64,000 bases of DNA from an uncultured Bacteroides sp. (GTDB lineage Bacteria > Bacteroidota > Bacteroidia > Bacteroidales > Bacteroidaceae): positions 1 to 64,000 of the forward strand of contig NZ_CANRPM010000007.1 of NCBI RefSeq assembly GCF_947632445.1, given 5' to 3'. The notes below the pieces were generated by a model that saw only the letters and a program-made list of their open reading frames with translations, did no database searches and was not told the origin of the DNA. Of this stretch, positions 17,946 through 25,707 are shown in pieces. The position numbers and the translations under genes are program-made. Within the stretch, counting starts at the first letter, position 1. Every line of letters starts with the position of its first letter.

Positions 17946-18851
17946 ATGATGAAATACTTTTCCAACCTACGCCAAAGCTGGCATCACTTCCTGCACAACG
18001 AAGAACTGAAACAGAAAATCTACTCCATTGTCTTCGAATCGGACACGCCGAACGGGAAGCTCTTCGACATCATCCTCAGCGGGAGCATCATCCTCAGTGT
18101 GCTACTCGTCATTCTGGATAGTATGCATTTCTTCCCCCATTCGGCTTATCTGGTGTTAAGAATATTGGAATATATACTCACACTGTTCTTTACCATCGAA
18201 TACTTGGCACGCATCTATTGCCTGAAACAGCCGCGAAAGTACGTCTTCAGCTTCTTCGGCATCGTCGACTTGCTGGCCACCTTGCCTGTCTACCTGAGTT
18301 TTGTTTTTCACAGCACCCATTATCTGCTCGTCATACGTGCCTTCCGTCTTATCCGCATCTTCCGCATCTTCAAGCTCTTTACCTTCATCAACGAAGGCAA
18401 TCTGCTGTTGCGTTCCTTGTGGATTAGTGCGCCCAAGATATTGATCTTCTTCTTTTTCGTGCTCATCTTGGTTACATCCATGGGCACGGTGATGTATGCC
18501 ATCGAAGGCAACGTCCCCGATTCTCAGTTCAACAACATCCCGAATAGCATCTATTGGGCCATTGTTACCATGACGACAGTGGGCTACGGTGACATTACAC
18601 CCGTTACACCTGTGGGCCGCTTCATCTCCGCTGTCATCATGCTTATGGGCTATACCATTATCGCCGTCCCTACGGGTATCGTTTCGGCCACGATGGTGAG
18701 CGAACACAAGAAATTGGAGAAGCGACGCTGTCCCCGTTGCCACCGCGATGGTCACGACTTCGAGGCTTCCTACTGCAAGTATTGCGGCGCGCAACTGAAA
18801 AAGCCCGAACCCGAAAAAGCCGCTGAGGAGCAGCAGGACGAACGCTTCTGA
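17946..18851 (+). CDS. Voltage-gated K+ channel with C-terminal zinc ribbon
   Basis: A 301-residue six-helix cation channel. An S4-like voltage sensor with Arg every third residue (RAFRLIRIFRIFKLF, 131-145) and the K+ selectivity filter TVGYGD (211-216) between pore helices identify it as a Kv channel, assembling as a tetramer in the inner membrane. Beyond S6 the cytoplasmic tail holds a zinc-ribbon with four Cys (C262, C265, C277, C280: CPRC...CKYC) and a charged end. TATCTTTG at 17913-17920 is a likely -7 element. The gene is convergent with DUF1015, with a long cruciform between. Confidence 0.92.
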   Translation: MMKYFSNLRQSWHHFLHNEELKQKIYSIVFESDTPNGKLFDIILSGSIILSVLLVILDSMHFFPHSAYLVLRILEYILTLFFTIEYLARIYCLKQPRKYVFSFFGIVDLLATLPVYLSFVFHSTHYLLVIRAFRLIRIFRIFKLFTFINEGNLLLRSLWISAPKILIFFFFVLILVTSMGTVMYAIEGNVPDSQFNNIPNSIYWAIVTMTTVGYGDITPVTPVGRFISAVIMLMGYTIIAVPTGIVSATMVSEHKKLEKRRCPRCHRDGHDFEASYCKYCGAQLKKPEPEKAAEEQQDERF

Positions 18852-18945
18852 CCATCCATTACGGCATGACGGAGTTCCAACGTACCCGACGCATCATCTG
18901 AAGCGGTGCCGAAACCGCCGGACAGGCATTGGCCCGACGATAAAC

Positions 18946-19024
18946 AATACGCCCTTTTCCGCCAAAGAAAACAATGCTTTCGTATCTGAAAGACACTATT
19001 TTTTCTCCCGGAAAAGGGCGTATT
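18946..19024. repeat. Long inverted repeat between convergent genes
   Basis: AATACGCCCTTTTCCG (18946-18961) is perfectly complementary to 19009-19024; the 47-base loop holds a smaller hairpin CTTTC-gtatct-GAAAG (18978-18993). It lies between the ends of the K+ channel and DUF1015 genes, so it may terminate both, but the long loop and nested hairpin also fit a small non-autonomous element. Confidence 0.85.
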
Positions 19025-19054
19025 AATCTGATGGGGACAGTTCCCCGTACTTTT

Positions 19055-20302
19055 TTAATCCAACTTGTGTATGATGAGTCCCGAACGCAGCTTGGGTTCA
19101 AACCACGTCGTTTTGGGCGGCATGATGTTGCCCGTATCGGCAATGTCCATCAGCTGCTTCATGCTGACGGGGTAGAGGGCCAGCGCTACCTTCATTTCGC
19201 CGCTGTCTACACGCTTTTTCAGCTCGCTTAGGCCACGAATACCGCCCACGAAGTCGATGCGTTTGTCCGAACGAAGGTCTTTGATGCCGAGTATCTCGTC
19301 CAGGATGAGGTTGGAGGAGATGGTGACATCCAGCACGCCGATGGGATCGTTGTCGTCGTAGGTACCCGGTTTGGCGGTCAGGCTATACCACTTGCCGTCC
19401 AGGTAGAGGGAGAAATTGTGCAGGCACGTAGGCTTGTAGATGTCCGTGCCTTTTTCTTCCACGATAAAGTTCTTGCTCACCGCTTCGAGGAATTGCATGG
19501 GTGTCAGGCCGTTCAGGTCTTTCACTACGCGGTTGTAGTCGATGATGGTCAGCTGGTTGGCAGGGAAACAGACAGCCATAAAGTAGTTGTATTCCTCGTC
19601 GCCCCGATGGTTGGGGTTCTGTCGGGCTTTCTCGGCTCCCACCAAAGCAGCCGCAGCGCTCCGATGATGTCCGTCGGCAATGTAGAGAGCAGGCATTTTG
19701 GCAAATTCGCGTGTGATGGTATCAATATCCTCCTGCCGATCGATGATCCAGAACGTATGTCCGAAGCCATCACCCGGAGCGATGAAGTCGTAGACGGGTT
19801 TCTGTGCAGCATAGCGGGCAATGATGGTGTCGAGCGTCTTGTTATCGGGATAAGCGAAGAACACGGGTTCGATGTTGGCATTGTTTACGCGGACATGCTT
19901 CATGCGGTCTTCCTCCTTGTCACGACGGGTCAACTCGTGTTTCTTGATGACACCGTTCATGTAGTCGGGCACGTAAGCACCCACCACCAGACCAAACTGC
20001 GTCTTGCCCTTCATGGTCTGGGCATAGATGTAATAGTTTTCCTTCTTGTCCTGCACCAGCCAACCTTTGTCCTGAAACATCTGGAAGTTCTCGGCAGCTT
20101 TCTGATAGACGCGCGGATCGTGCTCGTCGGTGCCTGCGGGAAAATCTATTTCGGGCTTGATGATATGATAAAGAGACATCTCATTCCCTTCGGCCTCGGT
20201 ACGGGCTTCATCGGAGTTCAACACGTCATAGGGGCGTGAAGCCACTTTCTCCACCAGGTTTTGTGGCGGACGGATGCCTTTGAATGGTTTGATTGTTGCC
20301 AT
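19055..20302 (-). CDS. DUF1015 family protein, third gene of serine cluster
   Basis: A 415-residue cytoplasmic protein of family DUF1015, recognised by its start (IKPFKGIRPPQNLVEKVASRPYDVLN), ALYIADGHHRSAAA in the middle and the conserved end GNIMPPKTTWFEPKLRSG. The HHR(S/A)AA box recalls ParB-like and SerK-type nucleotide-binding folds, but no reaction is established to my knowledge. It begins 27 bp after serA and is repeatedly found with serC and serA, so a role in serine or phosphoserine metabolism is inferred. No serB is in the cluster. Confidence 0.88.
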   Translation of the reverse strand: MATIKPFKGIRPPQNLVEKVASRPYDVLNSDEARTEAEGNEMSLYHIIKPEIDFPAGTDEHDPRVYQKAAENFQMFQDKGWLVQDKKENYYIYAQTMKGKTQFGLVVGAYVPDYMNGVIKKHELTRRDKEEDRMKHVRVNNANIEPVFFAYPDNKTLDTIIARYAAQKPVYDFIAPGDGFGHTFWIIDRQEDIDTITREFAKMPALYIADGHHRSAAAALVGAEKARQNPNHRGDEEYNYFMAVCFPANQLTIIDYNRVVKDLNGLTPMQFLEAVSKNFIVEEKGTDIYKPTCLHNFSLYLDGKWYSLTAKPGTYDDNDPIGVLDVTISSNLILDEILGIKDLRSDKRIDFVGGIRGLSELKKRVDSGEMKVALALYPVSMKQLMDIADTGNIMPPKTTWFEPKLRSGLIIHKLD

Positions 20303-20329
20303 TTTACGGTTTCTGATACTGAATTAATA

Positions 20330-21253
20330 TTATTTCTTGTTCACGCGGAATTTCTCACAGCCGTCTTTCAGGAAGCCTACAATCTGACGGGCGGCAGCGA
20401 TGCCGGCATTGATGTTGGCTTCGGCAGTCTGGGCACCCATTTTCTTGGGGGTGGAGAAGTAACGGCCGGGGAACTTGGAGGCGAATTCTTCGTTGGCGGC
20501 GGGCATGATGTCAGTCATGTACTTCAGGTCGGGACGCTCTTCCATCAGCCGGATAAGCCCGGCTTCGTCGATGACTTCCTTGCGGGCCGTGTTTACCAGC
20601 AGACCGCCCTTCGGCATACGGCCTACGAGAGCGTGGTTGATGGAGTTCTTCGTCTCGGCGGTGGCAGGGATGTGCAGAGAAACGACGTCGCAAGTCGAGT
20701 AAAGCTCTTCGGCACTGGCAACTGCCTTTACGCCGTCGGCTTCAATCACTTCCTTGGGGCAGAAAGCATCATAGGCATAGATGTCCATGCCGAAGCCTTT
20801 GGCCACGCGCGCCACGTTGCGGCCTACGTTGCCGTAAGCGTGAATGCCCAGCTTTTTGCCTTTCAGCTCCGTGCCCGACGTGCCGTTGTACATATTGCGC
20901 ACAGCCATCACCATCAGTCCGAAAGCCAGCTCGGCCACGGCGTTGGAGTTCTGTCCGGGTGTGTTCATTACGCATACGTTGTGGGCCGTAGCGGCTTGCA
21001 GGTCTACGTTGTCGACGCCTGCGCCGGCACGTACTACAATCTTCAACTGCCTGGCAGCATCGAACACTTCGGCGTCTATGATGTCGCTGCGAATGATGAT
21101 GGCGTCGGCATCGGCCACCGCTTCCAGCAATTTAGCCTTCTCGCCATACTTTTCCAACAAGACCAGTTCGTAACCGGCTGCTTCTGTTTCTTTACGGATA
21201 CCGTCGACAGCCACTTTGGCGAACGGTTTGTCTGTTGCTACTACTATTTTCAT
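20330..21253 (-). CDS. serA: D-3-phosphoglycerate dehydrogenase, short form with catalytic-His replacement
   Basis: A 307-residue NAD-dependent 2-hydroxyacid dehydrogenase oxidising 3-phosphoglycerate, the first step of serine synthesis. The Rossmann fold (KKLGIHAYGNVGRNVARV) and substrate-binding RAGAGVDNVD and NTARKEVIDE (catalytic Arg) are present. No ACT or ASB regulatory domain follows, so it should not be feedback-regulated like E. coli SerA. The usual TPHxG catalytic His is replaced: residues 268-274 read TPKKMGA, and the partner Glu position (DVxxxEP) reads DIMPAAN. A Lys in this position is known from the Entamoeba-type enzyme. It lies between serC and DUF1015. Confidence 0.93.
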   Translation of the reverse strand: MKIVVATDKPFAKVAVDGIRKETEAAGYELVLLEKYGEKAKLLEAVADADAIIIRSDIIDAEVFDAARQLKIVVRAGAGVDNVDLQAATAHNVCVMNTPGQNSNAVAELAFGLMVMAVRNMYNGTSGTELKGKKLGIHAYGNVGRNVARVAKGFGMDIYAYDAFCPKEVIEADGVKAVASAEELYSTCDVVSLHIPATAETKNSINHALVGRMPKGGLLVNTARKEVIDEAGLIRLMEERPDLKYMTDIMPAANEEFASKFPGRYFSTPKKMGAQTAEANINAGIAAARQIVGFLKDGCEKFRVNKK

Positions 21254-21382
21254 AAGGATAATGTGAATGTTTTAAACGGTTGAAAAAAGAACTCACCACA
21301 GAATACACCCATCATCACAGTCATCATTCTCCGTAAGAGTATCTGTGGCAATCTGTGCAATCTGTGGTGAATAGCGATTGTT

Positions 21383-22459
21383 TTATTTGGATGAATGGAG
21401 TTTCTCAAATTCCTGCATGCAGTCGATCAGGGCCTGTACGCTTTCTTTCGGCATGGCATTGTAGCAGGAAGCGCGGAAACCGCCTACCGAGCGATGGCCC
21501 TTGATGCCCACCATCCCTCTTTCGGTAGCGAACTTCAGGAAGTCGGCTTCCAGTTCCTTGTATTCGGGAACCATCACGAAGCAGATGTTCATGCGCGAAC
21601 GGTCTTCTTTGGCGGCCGTGCCCACGAACAGCTTGTTGCGGTCGATTTCGCTGTACAGCATGTCGGCTTTCTCGATGGCGCGGCGTTCCATTTCCTTCAC
21701 ACCGCCCTGAGCCTTGATCCAGCGGAGGGTCAGCATGGCCGAGTAGACGGGAAGTACGGGAGGCGTATTGAACATGGAACCGCCGTCGATATGCGTCTGA
21801 TAGTTCAGCATCGTCGGGATGTAGCGGGAAACCTTGCCTACGGCCTCATTCTTCACGATGACAAACGTCACGCCGGCAGGAGCCAGGTTCTTCTGCGCAC
21901 CGCCGTATATACATATATATTTGGACACGTCGACGGGACGGGAGAAGATGTCGGACGACATGTCGGCAATCATAGGCACCGGAGAATCAATGTCTTTCAG
22001 GATTTCCGTACCGTAGATGGTGTTGTTCGTCGTGATGTGGAAATAGTCGGCATCCGTCGGGATGGTATAATCCTTCGGAATATAGGTATAGGTGGCTTCT
22101 GCCGAGCTGGCCACTTCTACGGCCTCGCCGAAGCCTTTGGCCTCCTTCAGGGCTTTCTTGGCCCATACGCCGGTATTCAGATACGCAGCTTTCTTTTCGA
22201 GGAAGTTATAGGGAACCATGCAGAACTGGGTACTGGCGCCGCCGCCCAGGAACAGGACGGAATACCCGTCGGGGATGTTCAGCAATTCCTTGAACAAATC
22301 GACGGCCTCGTCTATCACGGCCTGAAAATCTTTGGAGCGATGGCTGATTTCCATGACGGACAGTCCGCTGCCGTTAAAATCCAATACACCTTTAGCTGTT
22401 TCTTCGATGACCTCACGCGGAAGAATGGAAGGTCCCGCACTGAAATTATGCTTTTTCAT
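21383..22459 (-). CDS. serC: Phosphoserine aminotransferase
   Basis: A 358-residue class V aminotransferase converting 3-phosphohydroxypyruvate to phosphoserine (and usable in pyridoxine synthesis). The start [21 protein letters not shown] (phosphate binding) and [11 protein letters not shown] with the PLP Lys at K190 are canonical; the C-terminal [12 protein letters not shown] is typical. It is the first gene of serC-serA-DUF1015, 129 bp ahead of serA. The 365 bp upstream end at a conserved hairpin and tandem array. Confidence 0.96.
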   Translation of the reverse strand: MKKHNFSAGPSILPREVIEETAKGVLDFNGSGLSVMEISHRSKDFQAVIDEAVDLFKELLNIPDGYSVLFLGGGASTQFCMVPYNFLEKKAAYLNTGVWAKKALKEAKGFGEAVEVASSAEATYTYIPKDYTIPTDADYFHITTNNTIYGTEILKDIDSPVPMIADMSSDIFSRPVDVSKYICIYGGAQKNLAPAGVTFVIVKNEAVGKVSRYIPTMLNYQTHIDGGSMFNTPPVLPVYSAMLTLRWIKAQGGVKEMERRAIEKADMLYSEIDRNKLFVGTAAKEDRSRMNICFVMVPEYKELEADFLKFATERGMVGIKGHRSVGGFRASCYNAMPKESVQALIDCMQEFEKLHSSK

Positions 22460-22824
22460 TGTAGCAAATATTTTGGTTAATACGATGGTTAGTTATGTCT
22501 TACGACAGGGCGAAATTACGGATTAATTTCTATAATCCAAACTTTTCCATCTCTTTATCGCTTTTATGCAGGCAAAATGTTTTCCGTTTGATTGCTTTAC
22601 ACGCCGTTGCCGCTCCGTTTTGCCATGTAAGTATAGCAATCGACAGGCTTACGGAAGAACTTCGGGACAAATCAGTCAGGAAAACCCGAAGCGTTTGCCG
22701 GAGTGGTTCGCGGCCCTTTTCTCCCTGTCTCGAAGGGCGCGCGGGACGATGAAAAATAGTGACAAATCGAGCCTTCGTTACGGCCGTTTTCCTTCCCTTT
22801 GCCTTCGTCGGAAAAGGGTATTCA
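22460..22824. other. Non-coding leader region upstream of serC
   Basis: No gene supported. Open frames here on both strands lack recognisable motifs. The sequence is less AT-rich than other spacers in this window. It lies between the serC start and a conserved hairpin; a long serC 5' leader or a small RNA is possible but not shown. Confidence 0.5.
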
Positions 22825-22857
22825 GACCCCCGCCAGAAGGTGTTCTGAAGGGGGTTC
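22825..22857. repeat. Conserved hairpin of composite element, copy 1
   Basis: ACCCCC and GGGGGT flank CAGAAGGTGTTCTG, itself a 5-bp stem with GGTG loop, giving an interrupted hairpin (arms 22826-22838 and 22843-22855). The same sequence with three or four changes recurs at 54749-54782. No T run follows in either direction. Confidence 0.85.
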
Positions 22858-22868
22858 AATCGTTTAAG

Positions 22869-22992
22869 TTAATCGATCATCATCGCTTAACTTAATCGAT
22901 CATCATCGCTTAACTTAATCGATCATCATCGACTAACTTAATCGATCATCGTCGCTTAACTTAGTCGATCGTCGTCGATCAACTTAATCGAC
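22869..22992. repeat. 23-bp tandem array, copy 1 (five units and a partial)
   Basis: Units of exactly 23 bases start at 22869, 22892, 22915, 22938 and 22961, with a 9-base partial at 22984. Each starts TTAATCG (once TTAGTCG) and holds ATCGATCATCATCG or a one- or two-base variant, ending in TTAAC, CTAAC or TCAAC. Unit 1 and 2 are identical; later units diverge. It follows the hairpin directly and lacks unique spacers, so it is not CRISPR. Confidence 0.95.
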
Positions 22993-23037
22993 AGAGAAGG
23001 GTAACGGCATCGGTAATAAATATATACATAAAAGGAA

Positions 23038-23075
23038 AGAGGGACTTCCCGGTGAAGTGTACCGGAATGTCCCTC
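23038..23075 (-). terminator. Terminator after the decarboxylase operon
   Basis: AGAGGGAC...CCGGT pairs with ACCGG...GTCCCTCT around a short GAAGTGT loop, with a T-rich stretch on either side, so it could act in both directions. It lies 36 bp past the stop of the beta-subunit gene. Confidence 0.8.
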
Positions 23076-23110
23076 TTTTTCCCCGTTTCAAGTCGGGTAG
23101 GGGAGCTTCC

Positions 23111-24271
23111 TTACATCAGGAAGCCCAGCAGAATACCGGCCGCTACGGCCGAACCGATTACACCGGCTACGTTGGGGCCCATGGCGTGCATCAGCAGGTA
23201 GTTGGTCGGGTCGTATTCCAGACCTACCACTTGCGAGATGCGTGCCGAGTCGGGCACGGCAGATACGCCGGCATTGCCGATAAGCGGATTGATTTTGTTG
23301 CCTTTCTTCAGGAAGAGGTTGAATATCTTCACGAAGATGACGCCCGATGCAGTGGCGATGACGAACGACAGCGCACCCAGTACGAAAATCTTCACGGAGT
23401 CGAAGGTGATGAATTCGGAAGCCTGGGTGGAGGCGCCTACCGTAAGTCCCAGCAGGATGGTAATCGTGTCGATCAGCGGGCCGCTGGCTGTGTTGGCCAG
23501 TCGGCGGGTTACACCGCTTTCCTTCAGCAGGTTACCGAAGAACAGCATACCCAGCAAGGGCAGGCCGGACGGTACCAGGAACGTGGTCAGCAACAGGCCG
23601 ATGATGGGGAACATGACCTTCTCCGTGTGCGAAACGACGCGCGGCGGCTTCATGCGGATCAGACGCTCGTGCTTCGTGGTGAGCAGACGCATGATGGGCG
23701 GCTGGATAACCGGCACCAGCGCCATGTAGGAATAGGCCGATACGGCGATGGCGCCCATCAGGTTCGGAGCCAGCTTCGACGACAGGAAGATGGCCGTCGG
23801 GCCGTCGGCCCCGCCGATGATGCCGATGGCGCCTGCCTGCATCGGGTCGAAGCCGATGGCAAGTGCAATCATGTAGGCGCCGAAGATACCGAACTGGGCG
23901 GAGGCGCCGATAAGCATCAGCTTCGGATTGGATATCAAGGCCGAAAAGTCCGTCATGGCCCCGATGCCCAGGAATATGAGCGGCGGGTACCAGCCGGAGG
24001 TTACTCCCTGATACAGGATGTTGAGTACGGAACCTTCTTCATAGATGCCTACTTTGAGGCCGGCTTCCATGTTGAAGGGAATGTTGCCGATGAGGATACC
24101 GAACCCGATAGGGATCAGCAGCATCGGCTCGAATTCCTTGGCTACAGCCAGGTAAATGAAAATCAAACCTACCAGGAGCATGATGACGTGGCCTGTCGTT
24201 GCGTTGGCAAAGCCCGTATAGCCCCAGAAATCGGCCAGGTTGTTTCCTATAAAAGTGATAAATTCTCCCAT
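23111..24271 (-). CDS. Na+-translocating decarboxylase beta subunit
   Basis: A 386-residue polytopic membrane protein of the OadB/MmdB/GcdB family that couples decarboxylation of carboxybiotin to Na+ export. Characteristic segments: FIYLAVAKEFEPMLLIPIGFG, FLGIGAMTDFSALISNPKL, a GAIGIIGGADGPTAIF loop with the conserved Asp, and IGNAGVSAVPDSARISQ. It overlaps or nearly abuts (one base) the biotin carrier gene and closes the operon. Context with methylmalonyl-CoA epimerase and a carboxyltransferase points to methylmalonyl-CoA decarboxylase rather than oxaloacetate decarboxylase. Confidence 0.94.
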   Translation of the reverse strand: MGEFITFIGNNLADFWGYTGFANATTGHVIMLLVGLIFIYLAVAKEFEPMLLIPIGFGILIGNIPFNMEAGLKVGIYEEGSVLNILYQGVTSGWYPPLIFLGIGAMTDFSALISNPKLMLIGASAQFGIFGAYMIALAIGFDPMQAGAIGIIGGADGPTAIFLSSKLAPNLMGAIAVSAYSYMALVPVIQPPIMRLLTTKHERLIRMKPPRVVSHTEKVMFPIIGLLLTTFLVPSGLPLLGMLFFGNLLKESGVTRRLANTASGPLIDTITILLGLTVGASTQASEFITFDSVKIFVLGALSFVIATASGVIFVKIFNLFLKKGNKINPLIGNAGVSAVPDSARISQVVGLEYDPTNYLLMHAMGPNVAGVIGSAVAAGILLGFLM

Positions 24272-24272
24272 A

Positions 24273-24707
24273 TTATTCGATAATTACGAGGTCAGTACCT
24301 TCGAGAACAGAATCTCCTTTGCTAACGTTGATGGCTGCAATCCTGCCGTCTTTGTCGGCATTGATGTTGTTTTCCATCTTCATGGCTTCCAGGATGATGA
24401 TGGTTTGTCCCTTCTTCACGGCGTCGCCTTCCTTCACTTTGATGTCGAGGATGACACCCGGCAGCGGAGATTTCACGCCCGACTTGCCGCTCGATGCGGC
24501 TGCCGGTTTGGCGATGGGGGTAGTGGGGGCGGTAGGAGCGTCGGTGTGTACAGGACGCACTACAGGTTTAGCGGCCTTTTTCAGGACTTTTTCCATTTCC
24601 ACGTTATAGGGAGTGCCGTTCACTTCCACGTGGGCGATGTTCTCTTCAATGTCTCCAATGGTAACTTTGTACAGGTTACCGTTAATCTTATATTTATATT
24701 CTTTCAT
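24273..24707 (-). CDS. Biotin carboxyl carrier protein of the decarboxylase
   Basis: A 144-residue protein with an N-terminal beta segment (YKYKINGNLYKVTIGDI), a Pro/Ala/Thr-rich flexible linker (about 45-78) and a C-terminal biotinyl domain with EAMKMEN, where K110 is the biotinylated Lys. It carries CO2 from the carboxyltransferase to the membrane beta subunit. The linker lets the arm swing between sites. It follows the gamma-like gene by 25 bp and precedes the beta gene by one base. Confidence 0.94.
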   Translation of the reverse strand: MKEYKYKINGNLYKVTIGDIEENIAHVEVNGTPYNVEMEKVLKKAAKPVVRPVHTDAPTAPTTPIAKPAAASSGKSGVKSPLPGVILDIKVKEGDAVKKGQTIIILEAMKMENNINADKDGRIAAINVSKGDSVLEGTDLVIIE

Positions 24708-24732
24708 CGTTTGACTTTTTTAAGAGGTGACT

Positions 24733-25665
24733 TTACTTTTTGTGCGGCGTTTCACGCAGCGTATAGATCTTGGAACTCCACGGCGAATAGCTGCGCTTTA
24801 CGCGGGTGATGGTCAGCACGGTGTCTTCTACGTCGTGTACGTCGTTCTGCATTTCGTGCATAGCCATGGCAATGGCGGCGAGGACTTCGCCCGGAGCGTG
24901 TCCCAGCTCTTTTTCTTTGGCTTCCTGCTTGTCCGTGATGCCCTTTACCTTCATGGCATTGCGCGTACTCAGGCTGACAGACATGCGTCCGATGATGCGG
25001 AAGGCGATGTAGAGCAGGATGAGCCCTGTGAATACCACGCTCATCGCCGAGATGGCCATGCCGATGCCGATGCTGTCATGTTGCTCGAATTTTTCCTGCT
25101 TGGCGTTGCTGCTGATGGTCTTGTTGTTGGTGCTCGGCGTTACGTACTTGTCGTCTGAGGCGCCCTTAACTTCCCATTCGTCTGCTGCGTCGTTCACGCG
25201 GGCATAAGACTGGTCGGCTTGCAATGCTCCGGCCGGAATCACGACTTGATCCAATAACTTGCGGCCCGAATCGTACAGACCGATCCAGTTACTGCTTTGC
25301 GGGTCTAATATAAAATTGGTGTGGAATGTTCCGCAGTTGGGTTTGCCGTCAGCCCAGAATAAAGCATGCTGATGGGGTTTCACCACGGTCAGAACATCTC
25401 CTTTCGGGATAAAATAGGAAACGGTGTCGCCCGGATGACAGCTGAACTTCAAGTAACATCCTGCCAGGTCGGCGCTTCCATACGTTTTGTTGAATATCTC
25501 AATCCATGCGCTGTGAATGCCGTAGTCATCCTGAAAGTTGCTCACATTGTTTACGAGCACTTCGTTCAGCAGCAACTTGCTGTTCGACCTTTCTTTCCCG
25601 CAGGAAGTGAAGAAGCCAAGTGCCAACGCCAGTGAAAGAAATATTCCAATATTAAGTTTCTTCAT
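24733..25665 (-). CDS. OadG-like gamma subunit fused to a lamin-tail domain lipoprotein
   Basis: A 310-residue protein with an unusual layout. A lipoprotein-type signal (LGFFTSC, Cys22) is followed by a lamin-tail domain (about 30-145: LLLNEVLVNNVSNFQDDYGI, AWIEIFNKTYGSADLAGCYL), normally an immunoglobulin-like module in secreted proteins. After a linker, one membrane helix (199-226) and a charged cytoplasmic tail match OadG, the small gamma subunit that assembles the decarboxylase. If both signals work, the lamin-tail part faces the periplasm and the OadG tail the cytoplasm. Position between mmdA and the biotin carrier supports the gamma role. Confidence 0.85.
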   Translation of the reverse strand: MKKLNIGIFLSLALALGFFTSCGKERSNSKLLLNEVLVNNVSNFQDDYGIHSAWIEIFNKTYGSADLAGCYLKFSCHPGDTVSYFIPKGDVLTVVKPHQHALFWADGKPNCGTFHTNFILDPQSSNWIGLYDSGRKLLDQVVIPAGALQADQSYARVNDAADEWEVKGASDDKYVTPSTNNKTISSNAKQEKFEQHDSIGIGMAISAMSVVFTGLILLYIAFRIIGRMSVSLSTRNAMKVKGITDKQEAKEKELGHAPGEVLAAIAMAMHEMQNDVHDVEDTVLTITRVKRSYSPWSSKIYTLRETPHKK

Positions 25666-25707
25666 AAATTCGATTTTATTGTCAATTTACTAATTGCTTT
25701 TTCTTTC

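Noticed and set aside
22530-22859. 109-residue minus-strand open frame upstream of serC
   Set aside because: No motif, and its start lies in the conserved hairpin. Open by chance.
22869-22992. Possible CRISPR array
   Set aside because: Units are contiguous with a 23-base period, so there are no unique spacers, and no cas genes are near.
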